A DNA stretch of 9,350 nucleotides from an uncultured Ignavibacteria bacterium (GCA_903911805.1 CAIWET010000479.1:1-9350); one strand, 5' to 3'. Positions 1-7,835 are shown, numbered from the stretch's first letter. The notes: a model not told the origin generated them from the sequence alone. Numbers and translations: made by a program.

Positions 1-5
1 GAAAA

Positions 6-3000
6 ATGCGAAAATTTTCTTTACTATATATTTTCTTGGCTTTAAGTTACTATTCTCTATCACAGCCAAATACCCCAACAGCAAGTGCTTACGAGGGTAA
101 ACAGTTTATGATAGGCTATATGCAAAATGAAATTGAAGGTTATGAAGCTTTTCCAATTTTACAGGCTTTTATAACATCAAAATATACTGCAATAATTCAG
201 GTGAAAGATCAATATAATTTCTCAGAGTTTTATACTATTAAGCCAGATTCAATTCTTATCGTAAATCTTCCCGAATATAATGAAACAACCGTTTACGAAA
301 CACCTTTTGGCAATGGTATTGAAATTACTTCTGATAACCCAATTTCAGTTTGGGGATATAATTCAAAAAGATTAACAACTGATGCTTTTGCTGCAATTCC
401 AGTTGCTTCATTCGGAACTGAATATGTTTGTATGTCAATGCCAAATGACCAATATATTGTTCCGCCTTACTCACTTCCAGATGACTCTTTATATTATGCT
501 ACTCCACGCTCAAGTGAGTTTATGATTGTTGCTGCTTCCAACGGTACAACTATTGAATTTCAACCTAAAGCAGTAACTAGAGGTGGAAAACAAGTATATA
601 ATAAATATAATGTTACATTAAATAAAGGTCAGGTTTATTTGGTTCAATCTTTTCTTGCTGAAAGAGGATTAGCTGATTTGAGCGGCACAATTGTTACTGG
701 CACTAAACCATTTGGATTTTTCTCAGGTCACGTTAGAACCTCAAATCCACAAACTACAGCCACTGACAGTAAAAACCATTTAGTAGAAATGCTCTTACCA
801 ACTAATATTTGGGGAAATGAATATATAACTGCACCTTTTGGATTTAATACAACTGGCGATTTAATTAAAATCACTAATATTATGCCAAAAACTACTATAT
901 ATTGTGAGTATAAAGGTGGTTTTAAAACATATTTTCTTGATAATCCGGGCGATGTGCTTTCTGTACCAAATTTCAAAGTTCCAGCTAAATGGAATTCAGA
1001 CAAACCAATTCAGCTTGGGCAATTAATGATGCATAATTCAAGTTATGCCGATACTGCAAAATATGACCCATCGTTAGTAGTTTTACCTGCAACAAATACT
1101 TTTACAAATTATGCAGTTTTTTTGTGTCCATTCAATCCAAAATGGAATTCTAGTCAATTTGATGGACATTATATTTGCGTTGTTGCCGAAGGAAAAGCTT
1201 TAACTAATTTAACAATCGATAATAAATATGTTGCATCAATGAGCAATATTATTTCTCAGCAAATAGAAAATACTTCTTACTATTGGGCAAGAATAGAGTT
1301 ATTTCCTGGCACGCATACTATTAAATGTGATTCTGGTTCATTCTCAGGAATTGTTTTCGGTAGAGGACAAGCAGATGCATATAGTTATATTTTAGCATCA
1401 GCGTTAAAAAACCCATTCGGTAATGATACAGTTCCTCCTATTGTAAATATTAATGAAAATTGTGGCAAATTACTTTATGGTATAACAGAATATTCAAATA
1501 AAAATTCATCTGGACTGAAATTACCGTTAGTTATTACAGATCAAACTAAGAATTACAAATGGGAAATGGAAACTATCCTAAATAATGAATTTAGAATTAA
1601 AGCTGAACCGATTGATATTTTAAAAGATGGAACTTTCGTCGTTGATATTAGAGATAAAAATGGTAATGGCAAAAAATATGTTTATGAATATTCTGCTTTA
1701 CAAATAGAAATTGATAATGATATTGATTTTGGTGAAATTAATTCAAATGATTCATCTACTGTTTTTTATAAAATTTATAATTCAGGTTCTGATACAATTT
1801 TTGTTACTTCGCTTACTTTTAGCGACCCAAGATTGAAAATCAAAGCAACAAATTTTCCATTTTTCATTTATCCCAAAGATACTGCAAAAATAGTAATATG
1901 CTTTGTTCCAAACGATAATTTTGATTCATTGAATGCTAAAGCAACATTAACTTTAGAATGTGGCGAGCTATTTTTCAAATTAAAATCTACAGTTTATAAA
2001 AACTCTTTAAAAGCTGAAGGGTGGAATTTCGGAAATATAATTGTCGGAGATTCAGCTTGTAGCAAAATCTTTGTTACCAATCAGGGAAGCGGAGCAATTA
2101 AGCTCTTAAGTCTTGATATTCCTCCAGATATTAAAGTATTTAAGTTGGATACTGCTGGAATTTTTCCATATACATTAAAACCTGGTGATACATTATTCAT
2201 AAAAGTTTGTTTTAAACCAGATTCGAATATATATTTTCAGCACATAGTAAGCTTTAAAAATAGTTTATATATTAATGCTGATGCACTGCTGACAGGAAGC
2301 GGAATTGCTCCTGATATAAATTCAATAGTAATTGATTTCTTCAAAAGAAGAGTTGGAACAACCAATGACTCAACAATTACTTTTAAAAATTCTGGCAATA
2401 CAGATGGATTATTAAAGTTCAATTCTATTACAACTTTTGATTCTGATTTCAATACCAACGAGATATCTAGTCTTAATCAGACAATAATAGCTCAGGACAG
2501 CTTAAAAATCAATATTTCGTATTTACCATCAACTTCTAAAAATAACCTATATGAAGCGAAATTAGAAACAAATTGGCAATACCATAAACCTATTACGGTT
2601 ACTTTAAAAGGTGAAGGAACATTGCCAGTAGTAAAATTCTCTGATTTTGATTTTGGTAAAGTTCATATTAATACAACTGTTCAAAAAAGTGCATTAATAT
2701 TGACAACTTCTGGTAATGAAGATTTGACAATAGATTCAATTTATTTCAATTCAGGAGATTATCAAGAATTTTTTATAGATTATTCTTTATTAAAGAATAT
2801 TAAATTATCTCCAAAAACTCTATACGAAATTCCAATTTCCTTTAAACCTACAACCAAAGGTAAATTTGCAATTAAATTGAATATAATCCACGATGCAAAT
2901 CCAAATTATGGAAGGTCAATCGATATAGTCAATATTAATGGCGAAGGTGTAATTACTAATTACCAATCAAATTTAATTATTGATAATGATTTTAGAGTTT

Positions 3001-3971
3001 GCAATAACAATACTGGAATTTTTAGTTTAAAGAATACTGGTGATGTTGATTTTATGCTTGATTCTGCAAATATATTGATTTCAGGTTGCGATTTTACAGC
3101 AACACCAAGTAAATCATTACCTGCAATATTGACTCCAAATTCAGAATATCAATCAAAAATCCAATTTTTCAACGTTACTCGTAGCGATATCAATGTAAAA
3201 ATTAATTCAGTCATTAATGATACTATTTTAAACAAAATTGAGAATAGTTATTCACCAATTCAGAACAAAATTTCAATTAATCAATTAGAAAAATTAGAAT
3301 TCACTCCTGGAGACTCATTAAATATTAATATTTCAGGAAGATTCAATGAAAAAACTGATGATGGATTTAATTTTTACTTAAAACTTGAAGTAACTCAAAA
3401 ATTACTTTATTTGCTAAATAATGATTTAATTTTAAAATATGGAAAAAATGGGGAAAACTCAATTAAATGCATAGCAATACAAGACTTAGATAGTATTATC
3501 ATTTATTCAAAAGAAAAATTATTTTCAGAAAATAAAAATATAATTTGGAGTATTGAAATTCCTTTTTTAGTTTTGTTAAATGAAGTTAAGCAAATGGCAA
3601 TAAATATAAAAATTGCTGAAAATGAGTGCTTCGAAAAAGATAATTCAGATGTTGCAACTGAATTACTTGATGTGTGTGTTTTTAATGTTAGGAACGTCAA
3701 ACTAATTCCTGAACAAGCACGTTATAGCATTAAAGTTATGCAAAACGAAGGGATTTTAATAGTAAATGCTGATTTGAGCGCGGAAGAAACGGTGAATTTT
3801 AATATTTTAGACCTAAATGGCAAAAAAATATTAGAAAAATCAAAATATTCCTTGCATAAAGGAAATCAATCAGTTATTTTTGAAATTAATAATTTTGCAA
3901 GTGGAGTTTATTTAGTCTCTATTGACTCTCCACAGTATATATATAAGAAAATGATTGTTTTAAATAAATAG
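6..3971 (+). CDS. Giant secreted surface protein: IgGFc-binding-like N-terminus, HYDIN-like repeats, T9SS sorting tail
   Basis: A 1,321-residue protein predicted to be exported and displayed on or released from the cell surface. Residues 1-19 are a signal peptide (MRK, then a hydrophobic run ending YSLS before Q20), which supports the ATG at 6 as the start. Residues about 30-465 resemble the IgGFc-binding N-terminal region found in bacterial surface proteins (ISVWGYNS, IPVASFGTEY, FGFFSGH, LLPTNIWGNEY). Residues about 565-975 hold beta-sandwich units of the choice-of-anchor-D / ASPM-SPD-2-HYDIN type, each opening with an 'F/DFG.I/V' strand and often closing in 'GEG' or 'GSG'. Residues about 985-1235 are beta-rich and not confidently assigned. 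The last 80 residues look like a T9SS type A sorting domain. The likely role is adhesion or envelope structure; the ligand is unknown, and the IgGFc name does not show antibody binding. The next gene follows after 13 bases and is probably co-transcribed. Domain identities are by eye. Confidence 0.88.
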   Translation: MRKFSLLYIFLALSYYSLSQPNTPTASAYEGKQFMIGYMQNEIEGYEAFPILQAFITSKYTAIIQVKDQYNFSEFYTIKPDSILIVNLPEYNETTVYETPFGNGIEITSDNPISVWGYNSKRLTTDAFAAIPVASFGTEYVCMSMPNDQYIVPPYSLPDDSLYYATPRSSEFMIVAASNGTTIEFQPKAVTRGGKQVYNKYNVTLNKGQVYLVQSFLAERGLADLSGTIVTGTKPFGFFSGHVRTSNPQTTATDSKNHLVEMLLPTNIWGNEYITAPFGFNTTGDLIKITNIMPKTTIYCEYKGGFKTYFLDNPGDVLSVPNFKVPAKWNSDKPIQLGQLMMHNSSYADTAKYDPSLVVLPATNTFTNYAVFLCPFNPKWNSSQFDGHYICVVAEGKALTNLTIDNKYVASMSNIISQQIENTSYYWARIELFPGTHTIKCDSGSFSGIVFGRGQADAYSYILASALKNPFGNDTVPPIVNINENCGKLLYGITEYSNKNSSGLKLPLVITDQTKNYKWEMETILNNEFRIKAEPIDILKDGTFVVDIRDKNGNGKKYVYEYSALQIEIDNDIDFGEINSNDSSTVFYKIYNSGSDTIFVTSLTFSDPRLKIKATNFPFFIYPKDTAKIVICFVPNDNFDSLNAKATLTLECGELFFKLKSTVYKNSLKAEGWNFGNIIVGDSACSKIFVTNQGSGAIKLLSLDIPPDIKVFKLDTAGIFPYTLKPGDTLFIKVCFKPDSNIYFQHIVSFKNSLYINADALLTGSGIAPDINSIVIDFFKRRVGTTNDSTITFKNSGNTDGLLKFNSITTFDSDFNTNEISSLNQTIIAQDSLKINISYLPSTSKNNLYEAKLETNWQYHKPITVTLKGEGTLPVVKFSDFDFGKVHINTTVQKSALILTTSGNEDLTIDSIYFNSGDYQEFFIDYSLLKNIKLSPKTLYEIPISFKPTTKGKFAIKLNIIHDANPNYGRSIDIVNINGEGVITNYQSNLIIDNDFRVCNNNTGIFSLKNTGDVDFMLDSANILISGCDFTATPSKSLPAILTPNSEYQSKIQFFNVTRSDINVKINSVINDTILNKIENSYSPIQNKISINQLEKLEFTPGDSLNINISGRFNEKTDDGFNFYLKLEVTQKLLYLLNNDLILKYGKNGENSIKCIAIQDLDSIIIYSKEKLFSENKNIIWSIEIPFLVLLNEVKQMAINIKIAENECFEKDNSDVATELLDVCVFNVRNVKLIPEQARYSIKVMQNEGILIVNADLSAEETVNFNILDLNGKKILEKSKYSLHKGNQSVIFEINNFASGVYLVSIDSPQYIYKKMIVLNK
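1698..2930 (+). other. Tandem HYDIN-like / choice-of-anchor-D beta-sandwich region (protein level)
   Basis: This segment encodes residues about 565-975 of the giant surface protein. Four units of roughly 100 residues can be traced from repeated openings: IDFGEINSNDSS (about 573), WNFGNIIVGDS (about 673), VIDFFKRRVGTTND (about 775) and FDFGKVHINTT (about 881). Each is followed by a strand such as 'F.I.NSGS', 'FVTNQGSG', 'FKNSGNTD' or 'LTTSGNED', then by 'L.PGDTLFIKVCFKP'-type strands. The closing motifs LTGSG, LKGEG and INGEG mark unit ends. The units have diverged and are not DNA repeats. In this family such modules usually act as extended spacers or adhesive stalks; that role is inferred here. 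Confidence 0.7.
3723..3968 (+). other. T9SS type A-like C-terminal sorting domain (protein level)
   Basis: This segment encodes residues about 1240-1321 of the giant surface protein. The order is typical of the Por secretion tail: an opening beta strand (YSIKVMQNEGILIVNADL), a middle strand with 'NFNILDLNGKKILEKS', then 'FEINNFASGVYLVSID' and a basic final strand ending KKMIVLNK. The 'L.NGK.I' and 'ASGVYLV' signatures and the terminal lysine are characteristic. In known T9SS cargo this domain directs passage across the outer membrane and is then cleaved, with or without attachment to surface lipopolysaccharide. No T9SS machinery gene can be named with confidence in this window. Confidence 0.75.
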
Positions 3972-3973
3972 TT

Positions 3974-3980
3974 AGGTGAT
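3974..3980 (+). promoter_or_regulatory. Ribosome binding site that decides the start of the beta-barrel gene
   Basis: The bases AGGTGAT match the end of the classical anti-Shine-Dalgarno partner (AGGAGGTGAT). The AGG ends eight bases before the ATG at 3985, which is ideal spacing, so 3985 is preferred over the GTG at 3976 and the ATG at 3979, both of which lie inside the site. It sits directly after the stop codon of the preceding gene, which suggests translation of a shared mRNA. It is one of only two such sites seen in the window. Confidence 0.55.
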
Positions 3981-3984
3981 GAAT

Positions 3985-4827
3985 ATGAATTTTAAATTAC
4001 TCGCGTTGGCTCTTCTCTCATTCACACTTTTTTCCATTTCAAGTGCGTTTGCTCAGGATGATGAATCATCGACTGACATGCCTGGTTTGAAAAGTAATGC
4101 AGTTTATCTTGGTCCAGTTTTTGGATACAATAGAGCTATGCATACAGCAGACTTAGCCTCTTTCCCTGATTCTGTAGTAAAATGTCCTACATTTACTAAT
4201 GGTGTTGCTAATGGATTCCATGCTGGAATTTTTTACGAACAACCATTTTCTGCAGCTTCAAAGCACTCAATAATTTTAAGAGCTCTTTATAGCACTTTAC
4301 CAGCAAGCTTTACTCAAACAGGTGATGAGTATCCTTCTTTGGTTAAAGATGCAACTGGTGCTCAAAAAATTATTAACTCAGTAACAGAACATACATTAGA
4401 TGTTGTGTACAATACTCTTTCTTTTGATTTAATGTACAAATTTAAAGCAATTAAAGATTTGGTTGTTACTGTTGGTCCTACTTTTGATTTACCTTTTACC
4501 AGAACATTAACTCAAAAATATAAAATTATTAAACCTGACAATGCTCAGTTTAGTAGAGTTGACAACTGGGAAGCTTTAGGTTACAGATACGAAGACAATG
4601 ATAGAACAATCGTTGTATTTGATGATCAAATCAAAGAATCAGCAAGTCTAAGAGCAGCAATTAAAGTTGGTGTTCAGTATGAAATTATGACTGGTAAAAA
4701 AGTGGATATTATTCCTGGCGTATTTTACCAATATGCTTTAACAAAAGTTACTTCAGTTGATGACTGGAGCGTTCACGCAGTACAAGTTGGTGTTGATATA
4801 AGATTTGCGGTTCCAAGCCCATTCTAA
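3985..4827 (+). CDS. Outer-membrane beta-barrel protein
   Basis: A 280-residue protein (from the ATG at 3985) predicted to sit in the outer membrane. Residues 1-23 form a clear signal peptide: a lysine-containing start, a long Leu/Ser/Phe hydrophobic core and an AFA site before QDD. The mature part alternates hydrophobic and polar residues as in transmembrane beta strands (NAVYLGPVFGYNRA, GFHAGIFYEQPF, HSIILRALYSTL, TLSFDLMYKF, LVVTVGPTFDLPF, LRAAIKVGVQYEI, VDIIPGVFYQYAL, AVQVGVDIRFAV). It ends in phenylalanine, as expected for a BAM-assembled barrel. Eight or more strands can be counted. It fits the broad OmpA-like/PorT-like barrel families of Bacteroidota, but I do not recognise a specific member. 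It lies 13 bases after the giant surface protein gene and could help anchor or localise that protein (inference). A strong terminator follows the stop codon. Confidence 0.85.
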   Translation: MNFKLLALALLSFTLFSISSAFAQDDESSTDMPGLKSNAVYLGPVFGYNRAMHTADLASFPDSVVKCPTFTNGVANGFHAGIFYEQPFSAASKHSIILRALYSTLPASFTQTGDEYPSLVKDATGAQKIINSVTEHTLDVVYNTLSFDLMYKFKAIKDLVVTVGPTFDLPFTRTLTQKYKIIKPDNAQFSRVDNWEALGYRYEDNDRTIVVFDDQIKESASLRAAIKVGVQYEIMTGKKVDIIPGVFYQYALTKVTSVDDWSVHAVQVGVDIRFAVPSPF

Positions 4828-4843
4828 TTATTATATATTTTAC

Positions 4844-4882
4844 AAAAAAAGTCATAACTTTAATAGTTATGACTTTTTTTTT
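4844..4882 (+). terminator. Strong intrinsic terminator, A/T-flanked and possibly bidirectional
   Basis: A perfect nine-base stem (GTCATAACT at 4851-4859, AGTTATGAC at 4865-4873) surrounds a five-base loop. Seven A residues at 4844-4850 can extend the pairing into the run of nine T at 4874-4882. It begins 17 bases after the stop of the beta-barrel gene and ends the surface-protein unit. The A-run on the other side would also let it work on the opposite strand. The next start codon is only 20 bases downstream. Confidence 0.9.
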
Positions 4883-4902
4883 ACTTATTCCAAATATTCA
4901 TT

Positions 4903-6714
4903 ATGAGAAAAATTATATTTTTATTCTTATTCATTTCTTTTTCGTTCAGTTTAAAAGCTGATCAGAATAATTTGATGAATGAATTATATAATTCTTTAAA
5001 TTACGACAATTCAACTTTCTTGACAAATTGCGAAAATCTGCTTAAAATTGCCGAACAAAACAATAATAATGATTATTATGCAAAAGGTCTTTACAAAAAA
5101 GGTGAATATTATTACAACATTGGATTGATTGATAAATCTTATGAGAATTTTCTTAAATCTTTCTCTTATTTTGAAAATATCAATGACAATGCAATGCTTG
5201 TACATACTTCAATTTTTCTTGGTTTATGCAACAAGAAATTGAAATGGGAAGATAAATGCAAAGAATATTTCGAAAAGGCCTACAAATACTCATTAAAAAC
5301 ATCTGACCTTTTCGCAAAAGCCTCTGCTAATTGGTCTTTAGCCGAGTATTATTTAGATAAAGATGATTTTATAAAATTTCAATTATATTTAAATGAGTCC
5401 GATCGCCTCGTAAATTTAATGCCAACTTCAGACAAGTATAAAAGATTTTGTACCGATATTTTATTCAAACTAAATTTAGACTTATATTCAAAACAAAATC
5501 AATTAGATTCAATTATTAATTGCTTTGATAGTTTCGAAAAAAGATATAAAGAACTTTCAAATTATAATTATACTTCTCAATCGATTATTCTACAAAAGAA
5601 AATAATATATTTTGCTAAATTTAATCAGTTTGATTCTTCATTAAAGTACTTTAAAATTTTAGAAAAACTTGAGCAAAATGGAATAGTAAATAAAGAATTA
5701 AGCAGTGATCCAGCATTTAAAAACTCAATTTATAAAGTAATATATAAAGTATATGAGCAAAAAGGTGATATAATCAATGCTTATAAATATCTTGTTCTTG
5801 CTTCTGAATATTCAAATAAATCATTAGAAAGTAATCCTATTAATGCATTCAAAGCTGAGACTAAAACAATAGAACAAAAATCAAAAGAACAAATTGATAA
5901 ATCCGAAGGCGAAAAGTTAATAATAATGTATGCAAGTGCTATTATTTTAATTTTAAGTACGATTTTTATTCTAATTTTATTAAAAAGAAATAAAATCGAA
6001 AAGAAATTAAAAGAAGACTTATTAATATCAAATAAATCCAAAGAAAAGTTATTCTCGATTATTTCACACGATCTGATGAGCCCTGTTAATTCCTTTTATT
6101 CACTTGCTTCGATTATTAAAAGCAAAAAGAATTCTAATCAAGAAATTGAAGATTACCTAACTGATAATACAGTAAATGTTGCATTTTCAATTAAAACAAT
6201 AACAGAGAATCTCTTAAATTGGAGCAGAATTCAGATGAATAGATTTTCAATTATTTTAGATGAATTCAATGTAATTAACTTGATCGATGAAGTTGTATTT
6301 CAATGCATCAGCTTTTCTGAAAAGAAGAATATTTTAATTCAGCAGCATCACTCTGAAAATATTAGAATCCTTGGTGACCGATATGCAATTGAAATAGCTC
6401 TCAGAAATGTTCTAATGAATGCTATTAAATTTACTCCAACTGATGGAACTATAGAAATTAATAGTAAAAAGATTGATAATATCTTCGAAATTTCAATTGC
6501 TGATTCTGGAAGTGGTTTTTCTGATGAATTAATTGCTAAAATTAATAATAATTTAGTCATTGATAGCAAATCTGGAACTCAAAATGAAAAAGGAACTGGA
6601 TTGGGGTTATTTTTGATTAAGGAAATCATTGAAAAGCACGATGGCAACTTACATCTTTCAAATTCTGAAAATGGAAGTGCCATCGTAACTATTAAAATTC
6701 CAATAATTGATTAA
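4903..6714 (+). CDS. Sensor histidine kinase with periplasmic TPR-like sensor
   Basis: A 603-residue inner-membrane kinase that should autophosphorylate and pass phosphate to a response regulator. Residues 1-19 are a signal peptide or first membrane anchor. Residues about 25-310 are helical with TPR-like pairs (YAKGLYKKGEYYYNIGLIDKSYENF; AKASANWSLAEYYLDKDD; YKVYEQKGDIINAYKYL) and are probably periplasmic. One transmembrane helix spans about 338-361, followed by a charged linker at 362-382. The dimerisation/phosphoacceptor box is SIISHDLMSPVNSF with His389. The ATPase domain shows an N box (RNVLMNAIKFTP, Asn502 and Asn506), G1 (DSGSGF, Asp534) and G2 (GTGLGL, 564-569). All key catalytic residues are present and there is no receiver domain. 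No response regulator is in the window, so the kinase is an orphan locally. No Shine-Dalgarno sequence precedes the ATG, which begins 20 bases after a terminator. The signal sensed is unknown. Confidence 0.92.
   Translation: MRKIIFLFLFISFSFSLKADQNNLMNELYNSLNYDNSTFLTNCENLLKIAEQNNNNDYYAKGLYKKGEYYYNIGLIDKSYENFLKSFSYFENINDNAMLVHTSIFLGLCNKKLKWEDKCKEYFEKAYKYSLKTSDLFAKASANWSLAEYYLDKDDFIKFQLYLNESDRLVNLMPTSDKYKRFCTDILFKLNLDLYSKQNQLDSIINCFDSFEKRYKELSNYNYTSQSIILQKKIIYFAKFNQFDSSLKYFKILEKLEQNGIVNKELSSDPAFKNSIYKVIYKVYEQKGDIINAYKYLVLASEYSNKSLESNPINAFKAETKTIEQKSKEQIDKSEGEKLIIMYASAIILILSTIFILILLKRNKIEKKLKEDLLISNKSKEKLFSIISHDLMSPVNSFYSLASIIKSKKNSNQEIEDYLTDNTVNVAFSIKTITENLLNWSRIQMNRFSIILDEFNVINLIDEVVFQCISFSEKKNILIQQHHSENIRILGDRYAIEIALRNVLMNAIKFTPTDGTIEINSKKIDNIFEISIADSGSGFSDELIAKINNNLVIDSKSGTQNEKGTGLGLFLIKEIIEKHDGNLHLSNSENGSAIVTIKIPIID
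6639..6685 (-). terminator. Candidate terminator of the PLP-enzyme operon, inside the kinase coding end
   Basis: An extended imperfect inverted repeat: CGATGGCA (6639-6646) pairs with TGCCATCG (6678-6685), CTT (6648-6650) with AAG (6675-6677), and the inner arms CAT (6652-6654) and TTTCA (6656-6660) with ATG (6671-6673) and TGAAA (6666-6670). About 19 pairs are formed around the loop AATTC with two bulges and one mismatch. Read on the minus strand it starts about 30 bases after the cysteine synthase stop and is followed by GCTTTTC, a short T run. On the plus strand no T run follows. The short T tract keeps confidence low. Confidence 0.35.
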
Positions 6715-6715
6715 T

Positions 6716-7831
6716 CTATTCTCTTATTAATGGGCAGAAATGATCTTTTTCTGCTTTAATATTCTCAAAAGAAGCCAATTCAATACATTCATTTGGAGTG
6801 CAGCAAGTAGCACATACTCTTTTATAAGCAGTATAATAATCTAACTCAACATCAACAGAAAGAAAATCATCTTTAATTGGTTCAACTTTCATCAAGTCAG
6901 TTGAAAGATATTTTTTATTATCATCACAGAAAACAGTTACAACTACTTTATCTTCACCAATTTCATTTTGAGTTCTCAATGCTGCTAAGAAGTTTGCCCC
7001 AGATGAAATTCCAAGACCTAGTCCCAATTGTTGTGACAATTTTTGAGCCATTACAATTGCATCTCCATCATCAATATCAACAATTGAATCTAAATAATTC
7101 AAATCTAAAACAGCCGGAATAAACTCGTCTGAAATTCCTTGAATTCTATGTTTACCAACCTTATAGCCAGTTCTTAATGTAGGTGAGTTTGAAGGTTCCA
7201 TTGGTCTAACTACAATATTAGGGTCTTTCTCTTTTAAATATTTTGCAACTCCCATAATAGTACCACCTGTTCCAACACCAGCAACGAAAGCGTCAATTTT
7301 GATACCCTTAAGTAATAATTGATGCCATAATTCTGGAGCAGTAGTATTATAATGAGCTTCAGAATTATCATTATTAGAAAATTGTTGAGGTAAAAATCCA
7401 TCAATTTCTAAAGCCAATGCTTCAGCTTTAGCTATACTTCCTAAAAATCCGCCTTCTTCTTTGGAAACAAGATAAATATCTGCGCCAAAACTTCTAATCA
7501 GATCTTTTCTTTCCTGGCTCATCCAGTCAGGCATAAATATCGCAACTTTGTGTCCTAATGCTCTTCCAATCGCTGCAAATGCAATTCCTGTATTTCCACT
7601 GGTTGCTTCAATTATTGTTTGTCCTGGCTTCAATGCACCTCTTTCATAAGCCTTAAAAAGTATGTGCTTTGCCATTCTATCTTTTATTGAGCCTGTAAGA
7701 TTGAAATTCTCTGCTTTTGCATAAATTTTTCTTTCTTGTCCTTTGTATTTAAAATCTACTCTCAAAAGTGGAGTATTTCCAATCATACTGTTTAAGCCAA
7801 TAAACTTAATATTAATACTTTTATCAATCAT
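6716..7831 (-). CDS. Cysteine synthase-family PLP enzyme with cysteine-rich C-terminal tail
   Basis: A 371-residue fold-type II PLP enzyme of the O-acetylserine sulfhydrylase / cystathionine beta-synthase family, predicted to be cytoplasmic and to make cysteine or a related beta-replacement product. Visible motifs: PLP lysine Lys50 in NLTGSIKDR; substrate loop TSGNTG (77-82); QQFSNNDNSEAH with TTAPELW (149-169), close to the OASS pattern; phosphate-binding GVGTGGT (185-191); MEPSNSP; HRIQGIS; and GISSGAN (274-280), where Ser277 would contact the PLP ring nitrogen. Bacterial OASS usually ends near 310-325 residues; here a tail of about 45 follows (YYTAYKR, then Cys340, 343, 344, 349 and 366), which could bind metal or carry sulfur. 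The substrate cannot be told from sequence. The start is the ATG at 7831, with an AGGAA site upstream. It lies 17 bases downstream of the desulfurase-like gene and converges on the kinase gene with one base between stops. Confidence 0.9.
   Translation of the reverse strand: MIDKSINIKFIGLNSMIGNTPLLRVDFKYKGQERKIYAKAENFNLTGSIKDRMAKHILFKAYERGALKPGQTIIEATSGNTGIAFAAIGRALGHKVAIFMPDWMSQERKDLIRSFGADIYLVSKEEGGFLGSIAKAEALALEIDGFLPQQFSNNDNSEAHYNTTAPELWHQLLLKGIKIDAFVAGVGTGGTIMGVAKYLKEKDPNIVVRPMEPSNSPTLRTGYKVGKHRIQGISDEFIPAVLDLNYLDSIVDIDDGDAIVMAQKLSQQLGLGLGISSGANFLAALRTQNEIGEDKVVVTVFCDDNKKYLSTDLMKVEPIKDDFLSVDVELDYYTAYKRVCATCCTPNECIELASFENIKAEKDHFCPLIRE
6732..6760 (+). terminator. Candidate weak terminator of the kinase gene, inside the cysteine synthase coding end
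   Basis: A seven-base stem (GCAGAAA at 6734-6740, TTTCTGC at 6748-6754) with loop TGATCTT can be extended by two G-T pairs and is followed by TTTAATATT. It lies about 20 bases after the kinase stop codon, where a terminator would be expected, but inside the final codons of the opposite-strand cysteine synthase. The T run is short and interrupted, so this could be chance in AT-rich DNA. Confidence 0.3.
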
Positions 7832-7835
7832 TTTA

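Noticed and set aside
728..1003. Open frames on the opposite strand within the surface protein, the kinase and the cysteine synthase genes (for example here, 2237-2458, 5011-5205, 5781-6041, 6877-7122).
   Set aside because: Their translations lack recognisable domains and they lie wholly within well-supported genes in AT-rich DNA; they are shadows.
6..1400. Antibody binding as the function of the surface protein.
   Set aside because: The IgGFc name comes from a distant eukaryotic protein; bacterial members of the family have no shown antibody-binding role, and the sequence gives no support for it.
3976..3984. Starts for the beta-barrel protein at the GTG at 3976 or the ATG at 3979.
   Set aside because: Both fall within the AGGTGAT ribosome binding site; the ATG at 3985 has ideal spacing and gives a clean signal peptide. 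The difference is only two or three residues.
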